Positions 36,901 through 47,301 of a stretch of DNA of 64,000 nucleotides are shown here, one piece after another (positions within the stretch are counted from its first letter, which is position 1; every line of letters starts with the position of its first letter). A model generated the notes under the pieces. The model searched no databases, was not told the origin of the DNA, and saw only the letters and a program-made list of their open reading frames with translations. Both the position numbers and the translations under genes were made by a program. The stretch lies in contig JACDOX010000119.1 in NCBI GenBank assembly GCA_014549065.1, forward strand, positions 946,889 to 1,010,888, in the 5' to 3' direction. Source of the stretch: Cardinalis cardinalis. Taxonomy: Eukaryota; Chordata; Aves; Passeriformes; Cardinalidae.

Positions 36901-37521
36901 GCCAAGTGTCTAACAGGCCCTTTTGATGTGGGGTAACCCATTCTGTGTGCAATNGCAGCATTTTCACAGCAGTGCTGAGCACAGGAATGCCTGATATATT
37001 CTGAATGGAAGCTGCTTTGTACTTGTCACTGTGGGGTAAAAAATACCTTCAGCTACCTGAGAATACAACAAGAAATGAAAAGCAAAATTGTGTAGTGGGT
37101 GGTTTCCTGAACTTAAAGTTAAGATATTTTTGTAATGTTATTTTTGTCCTATTTATTTATACTCTGGATTTATAAGTCTACACATTCTCCCACTAGCAGT
37201 ATGTCACTTTTNATGTTGATTTTTCCCCTTTTTCCTGTTGTTCTCTGCAGGTCTGCTGTTCAAGCCCTGCGTCCTGGTGGCTCCTTGGTCTATTCCACGT
37301 GCACCCTCTCCAAGGCAGAAAACAGTGATGTGATCAATCTCATCCTGAGCTCCTGCAGGAATGTGATGCCTGTGGATCTAAGTGGGATGGCCAGAGGTGT
37401 TTCCCAGGAATTCACTTTTCTCAGTGGAATGCAGCAGCATGAACTGCTGGTTCTCCCAGAGAANGGGAGAGCGTGGGGTCCCATGTATGTGGCTAAATTA
37501 AAGAAAGTGTCCTCCAGCTGA
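24791..37521 (+). CDS. NSUN3: NSUN3 mitochondrial tRNA-Met cytosine-5 methyltransferase (6 exons, lacking only the first few residues)
   Basis: Exons are 24791-24900, 25781-25831, 26588-26880, 28149-28303, 28834-28955 and 37251-37521 (TGA). They total 1002 bp with consistent phases, giving 333 residues against 340 in human. The missing start corresponds to about four residues before a phase-0 intron. Visible motifs are an N-terminal helix (KQICQVVLDHFEKQY), the SAM-binding DLCAAPGGK loop, DAPCSND with the product-release cysteine, and the catalytic-cysteine motif STCTLSKAEN. Family knowledge: NSUN3 methylates C34 in the anticodon of mitochondrial tRNA-Met, which ALKBH1 then oxidises to f5C for decoding of AUA and AUU in the matrix. 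All catalytic motifs are intact. Three codons contain an N: GCN and CCN are silent, and AAN near the C-terminus is Asn or Lys. No frameshift is seen. Confidence 0.96.
24901..25780 (+). other. NSUN3 intron with 26-bp tandem duplication
   Basis: GT-AG intron of 880 bp, AT-rich. It contains two adjacent copies of a 26-bp unit at 25171-25222 with a few mismatches. Nothing else is recognised. Confidence 0.8.
25171..25222. repeat. 26-bp tandem duplication (2 copies)
   Basis: Unit 1 at 25171-25196 and unit 2 at 25197-25222 share 'taggaat', then 'aacagaatgggggaga' or its near-copy. They differ at a few positions. It lies within an NSUN3 intron. Confidence 0.85.
25781..25831 (+). CDS. NSUN3: NSUN3 51-bp exon
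   Basis: The acceptor is ttcaccctag and the donor is gtttgt. It encodes RDVLTSPWCWQHAVLLNR (human REILTSPSCWQYAVLLNR) using split arginine codons at both ends. Confidence 0.95.
25832..26587 (+). other. NSUN3 intron, 756 bp
   Basis: Ordinary GT-AG intron, AT-rich. No repeat or RNA gene is recognised. Confidence 0.8.
26588..26880 (+). CDS. NSUN3: NSUN3 exon with SAM-binding DLCAAPGGK motif
   Basis: The acceptor is ttttcacag and the donor is gtaatg. It carries the linker to the Rossmann-fold domain, the YYLLNAASLLPVLALE block and then DVLDLCAAPGGKSVAILQCA, the S-adenosylmethionine-binding motif I of RNA m5C methyltransferases. The linker upstream is alanine- and proline-rich (PAFPAALPYLPAAF), unlike the human sequence. 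The exon is conspicuously GC-rich compared with the AT-rich introns around it. Confidence 0.96.
26881..28148 (+). other. NSUN3 intron, 1.27 kb
   Basis: GT-AG intron. It contains a short imperfect CAG-rich run around 27360-27385 and a (TTTG)n run close to the acceptor, near 28117-28134. No exon is recognised. Confidence 0.8.
28149..28303 (+). CDS. NSUN3: NSUN3 Rossmann-fold exon
   Basis: The acceptor is aattttctaag and the donor is gtaaca. It encodes GHFHCNEYDNLRSRWLEQTI through LDGRQIGDLQPELYDK, colinear with human GYLHCNEYDSLRLRWLRQTL...ELDGRKMGDAQPEMFDK. The acidic residue of NEYD lies where the SAM ribose is bound in this fold. Confidence 0.95.
28304..28833 (+). other. NSUN3 intron, 530 bp
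   Basis: GT-AG intron, AT-rich, with nothing further recognised. Confidence 0.8.
28834..28955 (+). CDS. NSUN3: NSUN3 exon with DAPCSND motif
   Basis: The acceptor is atggtttag and the donor is gtgaga. It encodes VLVDAPCSNDRSWLFS and then a less conserved helix ending LQFQLLR. The PC motif contains the conserved cysteine that releases the methylated RNA in NSUN enzymes. Confidence 0.95.
30091..30142. repeat. 26-bp tandem duplication (2 copies)
   Basis: Two adjacent units beginning 'aaaatacctttgcta' at 30091 and 30117, followed by 'gataaatt' or 'tataaatt'. Very few differences separate the copies, suggesting a recent local duplication. Confidence 0.85.
30746..31005 (+). repeat. CR1 LINE 3' fragment (plus orientation)
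   Basis: Sense-oriented CR1 3' region: 'attctttactgtcagagtgc', 'ccctggcacagggtgtcc', 'gtccaaggccaggctggac' and a typical end 'gatcattaggtcccttccaa'. It is 5'-truncated, as most CR1 copies are. It lies in the last NSUN3 intron. Confidence 0.9.
32376..32399. repeat. 12-bp tandem duplication
   Basis: Two exact copies of aggtgttccatc in a row. It is short and probably replication slippage. Confidence 0.7.
36433..36455. repeat. Short hairpin with CACATGTG arms
   Basis: ACCACATGTG, a TTG spacer and CACATGTGGT form a perfect 10-bp inverted repeat. The bases just upstream (atgtggtggtaccacat) form an overlapping smaller one, so the arm occurs three times in alternating orientation. Confidence 0.7.
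37251..37521 (+). CDS. NSUN3: NSUN3 terminal exon with catalytic TC motif
   Basis: The acceptor is ttctctgcag. It encodes SAVQALRPGGSLVYSTCTLS and continues KAENSDVINLI, where the cysteine of STCTLS is the methyl-transfer nucleophile in this family. It ends AWGPMYVAKLKKVSSS with TGA at 37519-37521; the human tail WSTGKW is replaced. The AAN codon leaves one residue (Asn or Lys) unresolved. Confidence 0.96.
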
Positions 37522-37880
37522 TGCCTGTTGGTTATGAGCAGTATATGATAAATTAATGTTGATTTAAATACAGTATATGCATATGAACACATGCAAGGCA
37601 ACTGAATTTAGNGTGTTGCAGTTTCCTGATCAAAAGGAAGCAAGAAATTTAACATACTTTAACTTAAAATGCTAAATTGCCTTCCAGCATGGGCTTGTGA
37701 GCTTCTGAGAAGCCCTTAGGAAATTTGTATTGTTTTCAAGGTGATGCTTTTAAAGGGATTTGGATTCTAGAATAGGGGCTTAATGTGGTAGTGTTTTGCA
37801 CTGGTTTTGGTTTTTTTATTTACTAGCTTGGTTCTAATACAGTATGTTTTTAAATAAATTGTTTTCAATGGTCTGAAGTC
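37522..37880 (+). other. NSUN3: NSUN3 3' UTR (probable extent)
   Basis: Sequence from the stop to just past AATAAA at 37853-37858, which is followed by a T-rich segment. The short UTR is inferred from the first canonical signal; longer forms are possible. Confidence 0.5.
37853..37858 (+). terminator. NSUN3: Candidate NSUN3 polyadenylation signal
   Basis: Canonical AATAAA about 330 bp downstream of the stop, followed by TTGTTTTC. It is the first clear canonical hexamer in the 3' flank. Confidence 0.5.
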
Positions 37881-38304
37881 ATGGAAATCCCGCATTCTCT
37901 CTAAACACATATAGAAATCTGTGCTTCTGCAAGAACTGATTTGTATGGACAGTGTCATCTTCAAGCACTGGCAGAACAGGTTTCATATTTGCTGAGTTGT
38001 TTGCTTAAAAAACAAAGGTGTCTTTTGNTTATAGATGAAAAGGTCAGCAGTTAGATCAACACCTGTTTTTTTTTATTAATATTCTTCTNTTTTGAGCTTG
38101 CAAAAATATGAATTGAAAGAGTAATGGTGCATATATTCCAGCTTGTGCCTGTCTTGAAGCAGAGTGGAACCCTTTCATCCCCAAGGGTTCTTTCCCAGAT
38201 GGAAGGTGATAATCACTGGTTTTAAAAACTTTGTTTTAAAGAAAAGAGGTAGATGAGTTGCTGATGTGGAAATGGGGGTATNTGACATTGTACATTTATT
38301 AATT

Positions 38305-38550
38305 TCACAGAATCACAGAATGGTTTGGGTTGNAAGGGACCTTNAAGATTATCTAGTTCNAACTTCCTTGCTGTGGAAGGCACACCTTCCACTAGACCAG
38401 GTTGCAAAGTCCAATCCAGCCTTAAATAAAACATTTCCAAGGATGGAGCATCCACACCTTCTCTGGGCAACCTGTTCCAGTGTCTCATTACTCTCACTGT
38501 AAAGAATTTATTTTTAATATCAAATCCAAATCTGCCTTCCTTCAGTTTGC
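38305..38550 (-). repeat. CR1 LINE 3' fragment (minus orientation)
   Basis: The plus strand reads as a full 3'-end reverse complement: 'cacagaatcacagaatggtt', 'ttccactagaccaggttgc', 'atggagcatccacaccttct' and 'gggcaacctgttccagtg'. The minus-strand translation contains TVRVMRHWNRLPREGVDAPS, the residual CR1 ORF2 C-terminal motif. It is one of the best-preserved copies in the window and carries several ambiguous bases. Confidence 0.93.
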
Positions 38551-41500
38551 CAACATTTAGTATATTTCGTGTGTATATCACAGAGTTTGCCCTCAGAACA
38601 AACCTGCTGAGGCNAACAAATGCATCAGAGGTTCTGAAACCTCATCCTTTGCTGTGTGAGCTTTCACAGTTATCCTTTCCCCTGCTTTGAGATGAAAAAT
38701 GTTTGAGGTGTCCCTGCAGTGTTAAATTGTCAGCAATGTCTCTGAAAACTTGAGAGGCTGTAAAGTTGATGCAGTTTGAGTATGCAGAGGATTCTGTGAA
38801 AAGGCCTGACAGCATCTGTCCCAGCAACATTAAATGTAATATCCAGATTTGGAGTCATGTCAGGCTGCTGGGTGAAATAACCATACCTTTGGCAGGATGC
38901 ATNCCATCAGTTTCATTTGCCCTGTGGAAATTGAAATGGAAAGGTAAGAATGTAACTTGCTCAGGGATGGAATTGAAATATGTGCTTGAATTGGATGGTT
39001 GAGGAGGACGTGGGCTGGGTAATCACAGGAAGAACAAAGAGGCCCTTGAAAGCTGAACTCAGTCTCAGCAGATGGGCAAATCCCTGGGAGCTGTTTTAGA
39101 CCTGTGTCTAAAAGCTGCACTGAGTTCTGCATAACCTTTTGCTGATCTCCTAGAGTCCCTTTCCAGTCCCAACCGGTCTAAGAATGCACCAACAAGAGAG
39201 GTAAAAACAAGGCTAATTAATAAGAGACACTTTTGTTTGTACGTGATTAATTCTGGTTTGTACTCTATTCCAGAGTGCTGTGGAGTTGTTTTTTTCCTTC
39301 TGTTATAATCAGTTCTGGCTGGTGACAGGAATTTGNTGAGCACATGTGGAGTGAGAAGGGAAAGCAGAAAGGATGGAGGCAGGCCTGTCGAGGTGAGGGG
39401 CAAAATTTGCACATGTTGGCAAGTACTGTCCCCTCAAAGGCACTTCTTGAAAAGGCTTCTTGTCCATTCAAGTATCTCTTGNATACTTCTGACTTCTGCT
39501 CCCCTTCATTACAAGGCTGCAACATTTTTCCTTTTTTCACCTTTTTTTTTTCCAGCCAGTTAATTTAATTCCTTGCCATGTCCTTCCTTCTCTTTTCTGA
39601 GCAATGTTGATGCAGATGGGGTGGAAAACAAGTCAGCCTTTCTATCATAGAAGAAATTGCAGCCCCAAGCAAGATGAGGGCTGGAAAATGACCAATTTTG
39701 TTGGATTGGGGAGTCCCAGAGAAATCTTCATGATCTCTAATGAGACTGCCCACAGCTGCATATGTGGCACACACCAGTGCCAGCACCTGGAGTTCAGCTG
39801 CCCTCGTGCTTTTCTGCCATTCCCTTTTCCAACATCCAAAAAGTCGCTTCCGTGTTTCAGGTGGGTTGGCACAATAAGAAATTGGAAAGCCTTATCTAAA
39901 GGCAATTTCAGTATTTACCAAATTTTATCCTTTATTCAGTGACATCTGACACAGTTCAATTATGGCTTGTCAAAAGCATTCTCCACTGTGGAGTGGAAAA
40001 ACAGATTACACAATGTGTGTGGGCTGATGCAGTGACCAGGGGACTAATGAACTCTTGGCTGCCTCAGTAAGGGTTGGGAAGAGAANGTTGAAGGAGGGGC
40101 AAAATGAAAAGATCAGGACTACAAGAGTGGGTGAAAAATGTGAAATAGTGGAGAAGAGACACTGTGGCTTTCAGCATGGAAGAGCAGCAGTGCTGCAGCC
40201 TGTTCAGGAAAAGCTCTGTGAGTGGAGAGGGGAGAGTGGTGGGAGAGCCACAGGTGCCTGTATTGGGCTGGGAGTATCCCCTCACTTCATTTGACTGTCT
40301 TAGAAGGAGAATTGAGGACATCAGTTGTGAAAACTGCAGTGGGATTGCTTTAAATTTGCAGGGTCTTTAACCCAGCTATAAGCATTTAAATCAAACACGT
40401 CTGCCTGCTTCTTGCCAAACAAGCAGCTGTATTGGTCGATGTTCCTATCAGAAAAGTTTATTTGGTGAGTGGGAGAAAAATCTGAGACTCNGGCCTGGCT
40501 GTAGTAGAATTTGGCTCACTTCTAAGCTGATGTAACTTTATGCAGTATTGGCTATAAATGAGATTCTTTGTTCCAGCACATGCTGGTAGTCTCCTAACTT
40601 CCAGGGAAAGGTGAAATTTGGAGTTCTCTGATTGCCAAACCTGGGTCAGAGCACACAGGCACAAACAGTTACTGGTCACAGCTTTTAAATGTCACCCCAC
40701 CACGTGATTCCTGACTAAAGACTGGTGTTTATCACCTGTCAGAAAATGTTTTCCTTTTCTGGTCTTTGTGTCTGCATCCTATGACTTGAGGTCAAGGTCT
40801 TCTGACCTTGGAAGTTTTTATTCTCTTGGTAGTTTTACATAGTTTTCAGCAGGGTCAAGCATCATGCACCTTCCACAGCTCCATCTCAAAAATGTTTTGT
40901 GTGCCACCAAAACAAAATGGATCAAAAAGTCACAGCTGCTCTTGAGAGGGAGAGATGGAACAGAAACCTGGGTCAGTTTTTTGTACTCCACAGAGGAATT
41001 TCTGCTCCCTACAGCTGTCTCCAAGGTGGTTCTTCCCATGTTTTCTGCTGTTCCACTCTGAGAGGGCCATATGGTCACCATGGTGTTGTGGTGATGTGAC
41101 CCTTTGTGGACTCAGAGGAAAAAGAAATGGAACTGCTGCCCTAAACTCTAAACAGGTATTAATCCTATAGTGAGAAGTGCTGCAAATATTGCTGCAGAAC
41201 TATTTTTTTAAAGATGATAAAGGCACTAGGAGGCAGCACAGCAATCCAAATTTGAATGGAGCCAGCACTTCATCTGGTCAGTGACATTCTTGCCTTGTTC
41301 TTTCCAAAATGATTCTTCCCTGACATGAGGCTTTCATCTTTAAGGACTACAAGCATTTGGCCTGGCCTCACCTCTGACAAGGCAAATCAAATAAAGCAGT
41401 CTGAACTGACAAGGGGTTTGTTTGCATGCAGTGTCAGAGCAGATCTTGCAGCCTTCCACAAGAAATTTGGGTTGATGTNGCTGTGTCTCAGTCCCCTGTG

Positions 41501-42097
41501 CTGCTCTGGGGTAGTTCTTGTACAGCAGCATCTGTGTTGGGGATGGGCCCTGACATGATTCCTGCTTATTCTTCCCATCTCCAGTAAATTCCTTTGCTGC
41601 TAGGGAGACCTTTAGAGTCAAATATCTTCAGTGAGAACCTGGGAATGGCTTCCAAACCACCTTTTGATGTCATTTGCCAAAACTTCTGTCTCAGAATAAG
41701 TGCTGTGGTAGCATTTATTGTAACCTGCTCGAGGTCCCTCGATGTGAGGGTGCCTCAAAATGTAGCACATCTTTTACATCTACTTTTTCCTGCTTAATGT
41801 ACTGGGTCCTTATTGGACATCCTGCCCTAAAAAACAGAGAAGCCTGGGTGCTCTCCACACTAACCAAATCAGGGTGAAGCCCAGAAGTGTGATGAGGCAG
41901 TAGGAAGAAGGTGGGAGAGGAGCCCAGGGATTTTAGCTTTATTGAGAACCATCCCACCACTAACAAATGAGCAGCTCCTCCTCCCTGCATTTGGATGTGG
42001 TGGGCCATGAAAAGCAGGGAAAATTGTCACTGATAAAGTTCTTGAAAAGTGTTTTCTAGTTGTCTCAAAGTGGAATAAAATGCAAAGAACAAATTCA

Positions 42098-42120
42098 GAT
42101 ATATAGATAGATAGATAGAT
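42098..42120. repeat. (GATA)n microsatellite
   Basis: A short run of gata/tata tetranucleotides ending gatagatagatagat. Confidence 0.9.
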
Positions 42121-42519
42121 TCTTTTTATTTTGCTTTGTTGTTTTACTCTAGTAAAAAATAAAAATCTATCTTGTCTGAATGTGTGATTAAGTAGCTGAT
42201 GGAATAATTCTTTACAGGGAGGAAAACATGCCAGAACATTTGAGTGGTGTAAAACAGGGCTGCAGAGAGGATTAGAAGAGGTACAAGGAGGAGTAATTTT
42301 GTATTGGTGGGAAGTAGACTTAATAGTACTTTTTTATCTGTAATTTTTATGATTCTGTGGCTAACCAGGGAAATGTTTAATGTTCCTTGTACAGCAAGTG
42401 AAGGTAGAAGAAGGCAAATTGACATCCCCAGCACTGTTATAATTCATTCCATTACTTCAACAGGGCTTTTATATTGTCACGCCCATAAAGCGCCAGTGTG
42501 CACGCTCAGAGCCAATCCA

Positions 42520-42605
42520 TCTTTATATACTGCTGCTGATCCCATTGAAGGCAATGGCACAACTCCCATCAATTTTAATGGCACTGGGATATGGCCCATT
42601 TTGTA
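42520..42605. repeat. Possible ancient sauropsid interspersed repeat fragment
   Basis: The segment 'gatcccattgaaggcaatgg', then 'cacaactcccatcaatttta', then 'atggcactgggatatggccc' resembles a motif I recall from old sauropsid repeats: a CCATTGA...TCAATGG quasi-palindrome followed by 'actcccattga' and 'ggat..ggccc'. I cannot name the family with certainty, and the boundaries are approximate. Confidence 0.45.
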
Positions 42606-43730
42606 GATATACAATGGATATTTCCTGCACACACCATTTTTTGTGTGTAACGTGCTCCTCAGCCGAGGTTCAGAGAGTGTTTTATAAAGTGGTGAAGTCA
42701 CGACCATTGATGTAGTCTCCAGCTGATGAGTTAATGTGATCTGCCTTCAAAACAGGATTTAAAGGTTGGCATTTATTTATCTACCTATTTTTTAATTTGT
42801 TAGGGGCATAGGATGCATGCAGAACGTCTCCATGTGTAGAGTACTGCNTTTGAAAAATTTGCCCAGATAAATTGCAAGAGGTAACTGTTTTAGAAATAGA
42901 TGCTGCACTTGCAAGGTTAACATTATGCTACAGCACTTAAAAACTAGAAAGCATCAAAGAAAATTGAAGGCAGTATGGATCAGTGGATTAGCACATAACA
43001 CAGCAGTCTGCAGCAGCAGAGGCTAAGAAAGGTCCCTTTTGAAAAGCAGCTGTTTGGATAGCAACTCACTCAATCAGCAAGGTACAAACAAACAACANAA
43101 AAAATTAATTGGATGAGTGTATTAACTCATGTTCTAATTGGGAAATGTTTTGAATGCCTTTTACCTGCAGAACCCATCATCCTTGACCCTCTTTAAAGAA
43201 AATGCACAATGCATGAGCCATATTTTAGTGGCTGTGAACCTTGTTGTTTATGCATTGAAAGCTCTGGATTCAGAGCAACTTTCAGCGTGTGCGCAGTGGA
43301 AATGGGATGAGCTGCCAGGCTGATGTTCTCACTCAGCTTCTTTTCTTCACCATAAAGGATGCTGGAGAGCAGCACATTCCCANTTCAGTGCAGGAGCAGG
43401 GTTGACAGAAGACTCCACCAAGAAGTTTGCAGTGTGACTAAAGCTTTTAGGATGTAGCTGTGAGTACATGATTCAGCANGCCTTGCTGTACAACACTCTT
43501 TCACTTAGTGCTGGCTGCACTCACAGCTCCTGCAAGTGGATTATGCAAAGGCTTGTCAACTCTTTCCTTAGCTGGGTGTACATAGGAGCTTTTCCAGCTG
43601 TTGCTGGAGCACAGACANTGCCAGGATATTGAAGAGTCCTTCTTTCTGATGGTGTTAAGTGGCTGTGCTGCATGGGGGTGACAAAGCCATTGAACAGCCT
43701 CATCTCAATGTACAAGCAGCCCTTTTGTAT

Positions 43731-43782
43731 TCAGTGCTGTTTTCCAGGAGNCCCTTCCAGCACTCCTGGAAAACAGCACTGA
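43731..43782. repeat. Perfect 20-bp inverted repeat with 12-nt spacer
   Basis: The arm TCAGTGCTGTTTTCCAGGAG (43731-43750) is repeated as its exact reverse complement at 43763-43782, separated by 12 nt including one N. There is no surrounding element and no target-site duplication. The geometry closely matches the inverted repeat at 6687-6735. Confidence 0.88.
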
Positions 43783-44441
43783 CCTAGCACATGTGAATTC
43801 ACTGGTTTGTTGGGCTGGTTTTCACCATCTTCATGTTTTCAGGTTTGTTTGTATTGTTTATTTAAAATATGTAAGTAGCAGGATATTTTGCTTTGTTGGT
43901 TTTTATTTTGCTTGGGAGGGGTTGGTTGTTTGTTTTAAATTATAGATACAAAACTGACCTGAACTGCCAGGCTGGCATTTATATTCCTCTCCTGCTTCTC
44001 AGGAGGTTGCAGACCTTGAATTCCAGTGCTGAAAGCACTTTCAGGTGGAGCTGTGTCCCAAGTGCTCAGCTGTGCACCTCAGCACCATTCCTTGTCCAGC
44101 ACCTGTAAACCACCACAGAGGCTTTGTGGNGAGGCTCAGGGTAGGTCACAGTTCAATTCCTGGCTCCTTTTTCTATTTCTATTGATTTCCTTTGGCAATT
44201 TGCTTCTGCTGTGACTTTTAAAAGCAATAAGTGTAGGCCTAATTGCTATCAAAAAAATCAAATCTTCCCATTGCCTTACCCAAAAATAGATTTAAGACTT
44301 ATTGGAGCATATTTGCTGGTTTGCCCTCAAAGTCTCCAGGATTTCTTTTTTCATCTGTCTCCTGATAATGATGCACACCTGTGAGCCATACAGATCTTGG
44401 ACCAACAAAACCAGGCTTGCCCCAGTAGCATTTGCTAATTT

Positions 44442-44660
44442 TCACAGAACCCCAGAATCACTGAAGCTGGAAAAGACCTCCAAGATCATGGATTCCAAAT
44501 TTTGACTAAACCATAGCACTGAGTGCTTCATCCAGTCACTTCTTGGGCACTTTTAGGGATGGTGACTGCACCACCTCCCTGAAAAATCTGTTCCAGTGCT
44601 TGACNACCCTCTCAGTAAAGAAATTCTTCCTGATTTCCACCCTTAGCCTCCCCTNCTGCA
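44442..44660 (-). repeat. CR1 LINE 3' fragment (minus orientation)
   Basis: The plus strand reads 'cacagaaccccagaatcact', 'gctggaaaagacctccaaga', 'gactgcaccacctccctg', 'ctgttccagtgcttgac' and 'agtaaagaaattcttcctg'. This is the CR1 3' region in reverse complement and appears to be a different subfamily from the 38.3-kb copy. Edges are approximate. Confidence 0.88.
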
Positions 44661-45024
44661 ATTCACATCTTTGCAAAATTCTGACTCAACTCCACCAATT
44701 TTCAGAAGACAGCTGATCTGGGAATTTATTTTCTAAGTTACAAGGCTATTTAGTGCTAAGAGGATTCACTGGTTTTGCTGAGACTGTACAATACTTTAAT
44801 AGCAGAGGGTGGGGATGAAGAAAGCTTTTTACCACACATTTTTATTCCAATGTACACTCTCAAATGACAGTCTGGCAATCCACAGCAGCTGTCAGTAACC
44901 TGCAAATTATTTCTGCCCTCCCTAGCAGATGTCACAGTGGCTCTTGGCAATACACTCTGACATCCAGAGATGACAAAGATTAGAATATGTGGAAGTTGTT
45001 AAACAAAAATTGTATAAAATGTTC

Positions 45025-45090
45025 TTTCTTAGAAAAAAAAAAACAAAACAAAACCCAACACAAACCAAAAAATCCACCAACCCCAAAGCA
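45025..45090. repeat. A/C-rich low-complexity run
   Basis: Poly-A followed by caaaacaaaacccaacacaa and similar A/C words. The same style of sequence occurs at 13958-14020, and its complement occurs at 49575-49622 (T/G-rich). No repeat family is recognised. Confidence 0.7.
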
Positions 45091-46420
45091 CAGATGCCTG
45101 GCTTTCTGACANAAGTCTACCTCCTTTTTTTTATTATTATTTTTTGCAGAATACAAAACGCTTTAGCTTCTNAACTCAGCTTTGCTTTAGTCTAAGATAT
45201 AAGCTGCTTTTTAAAGTTATTGATGCTTGACCCATGAAATAGAAAATTACACGTAAANTGGATTTTGAGCCCAGATTTCCCATGCTGGAACCAAAATACT
45301 GTAGAGTGCAACAGCTGTCTNGCAGATCTAATAAAAAGAAAATCAAGGTAATTATAGTAATGGCTGGAACACCAATTTTTCAGTTGTTTCCAGGTGTTTT
45401 CAAGTGGCAGAAAACTTTGAAAAAAAGAGTCTTAAGAATATTGGGAACAGAACTCTGAGCTTCTGAGTTTGTCCCTTTTCAATGGTCTGATTTGCATAAA
45501 TTTNTACCTGTGGAGCTTCTAACAATATGCAAGCAGCACGTTCTTTACCATTAAAATTTGGGTATGTTTTGTTTTGTATGGTTTATTGAACCTGTTTGAT
45601 TATTGNTTTTTCTTCATAGACTTTGAATAAGAGGAATATCTAGAAAGAAACAAACCTATGCTAGGGAGAAGTATCTTAAAATTCTAAAATCTAAAGTTTC
45701 TCCTTTTTCTTTCTGTTGAGGAAAAGAAAGCAAGAAATATGCTGTTTCTGAAATAGGCTGTAAAGAAGGATAATATAAAAACTTCCCAGGAAAGCACATC
45801 CTCTGTTGAATTAGAAGGAAAATGGGAATTCCCTTTCTCTCTTTACATGATCCCTTTAGCCTGTCTGCAAGGTTAACAGTGCCTAAGTNACCCCTTTTTT
45901 CCTTTTCACTTCCTTGGGCCTTCAAAATCATCTCAGCACTTTGAAAATGTTAAACTTAATGCTCCAAATGGACAAAGTTTCAGTTCTATAAAACAGCTCC
46001 TNAGGTACACAACTGCTGGTGGAGGAAAGTCTCCTTGATCTGCTGTGGGGGGATTTTAATAAAAATATTGAGTAGACTTGTGTGGGAAAAGCAAAAGTAA
46101 AGTTTTGCTGGAATTCCTACAACTGGTTTACACTATTTAATGGATTATTGCTATAATGAATGAAGCAGGATCAGGCACGAAAAGGCATGAACTTCATGAA
46201 AACATGGAATTTTGCAGTCCTTCCTACCCATCCTATCCCACCTAATATTTTCTGGCTTTATTCTCAGAATGGGAGAGGCTTTTACGCTCTCTGCNTGGTG
46301 AAAACTGCTCTTCAAAATTTATGCAGGGCTTGCAAACAACTAAAAGTTTTCTGTCTAATCCTATTTGAATTCCTGNAGCTGTAAACCTCAGCTTTTAGTG
46401 TCTGGAATGGTAATAAGTTC

Positions 46421-46473
46421 AATATATAAATATAAATATAAATATATATATATAGAGAGAGAGGGAGATGTAT
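46421..46473. repeat. AT/TA and GA microsatellite
   Basis: A compound simple repeat: (ATAA/TATA)n grading into tatatatata, then gagagagagggagatg. Confidence 0.9.
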
Positions 46474-47255
46474 ATTGGTATGTATATTCATGGGAGATTG
46501 TATTAAAATGTAATGACACAAATGTAATTTTNATTTCAATTTTGGAGAATAAAGCAAACCCATCTTCTGTGGGTCATAGTTCTCCCACATTGCCTGCCTC
46601 AGAGAATGGGACTTGAATTCTTCCAATGAAATTAGAATGTCGTGGCCTTGACCTGAATAGAAACAAATGTTAAAAAACTATTTACACAGAAGATGCAAGT
46701 GTAATCCATGGGATTTCTCTGGCTGTTAATTTGTGAGCATTGTTAATTCAGTAGCAATAACCTATATTAGTGCAGCTGAGTGTCAATATTCTCACATGCC
46801 ATTATATGCATTAAAAATGCTCCATTTGCCTTTTTTTCCCTCCTCCTAACATGTACAATCAGTTTCAANTATAACACTCTCAAATTTGCATTATATTCAG
46901 CCAATCCAGATCTCATTATGTTGGACAAACACTGTACAGGAGGAAAGTGGATCACATAAATGCTCCTAATATTATTCATGAATTTTCCTACTGCAGTGCT
47001 TTGGAAATATGCTACAAATATTCTCCTATAAATTACTTTGTTTAAGTTCTGGTATCGTATTTCTGTGGGTTTTTTGGGTTTTTTTTGTTCATTACTATTT
47101 AGAAAGTTTTGATTTATTGCTTCAGATAAAATTGAGTGCTTTACTATTGCTGTTTGTTGTCTAACATTGATGGTGATGTTCATCCCACCTCTTTTTTTTT
47201 TTATTTTTTAGTTTTTTTAAAGCATGCTTTGAATCAGCCAAAATTTGTAATTGTT

Positions 47256-47301
47256 AAATACCATTTCAGCCACTGTAAATGGTATTTACAGTATGGTATT
47301 T
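47256..47301. repeat. Nested snap-back repeat (AAATACCAT / ATGGTATTT)
   Basis: AAATACCAT (47256-47264) is followed by two copies of its reverse complement ATGGTATTT (47279-47287 and 47293-47301). ACTGTAAAT (47272-47280) pairs with ATTTACAGT (47284-47292) across a 3-nt loop. Several overlapping hairpins are therefore possible in 46 bp. Confidence 0.75.

Larger units (their letters stand above)
28956..37250 (+). other. NSUN3 last intron, 8.3 kb
   Basis: The largest fully contained intron in the window. It holds a plus-oriented CR1 fragment (30746-31005), a 26-bp tandem duplication (30091-30142), a 12-bp tandem duplication (32376-32399) and a CACATGTG-type snap-back at 36433-36455. No additional exon is needed, because the flanking NSUN3 exons join in phase and cover the human protein without loss. 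Confidence 0.8.

Noticed and set aside
38222..38581. 119-codon minus-strand frame with VRVMRHWNRLPRE motif
   Set aside because: This is the remnant C-terminal coding part of a truncated CR1 element, not a host gene; it is recorded as a repeat.
43731..43782. Hairpin considered as a microRNA precursor
   Set aside because: At 52 nt with perfectly paired 20-bp arms it is shorter than usual pre-miRNAs and lacks the typical bulged stem and flanking basal stem. A duplication-type origin is simpler.
46767..47183. 138-codon minus-strand frame in the gene desert
   Set aside because: AT-driven composition, no domain, no splice partners and no recognisable homology. This is the length expected by chance over 26 kb.
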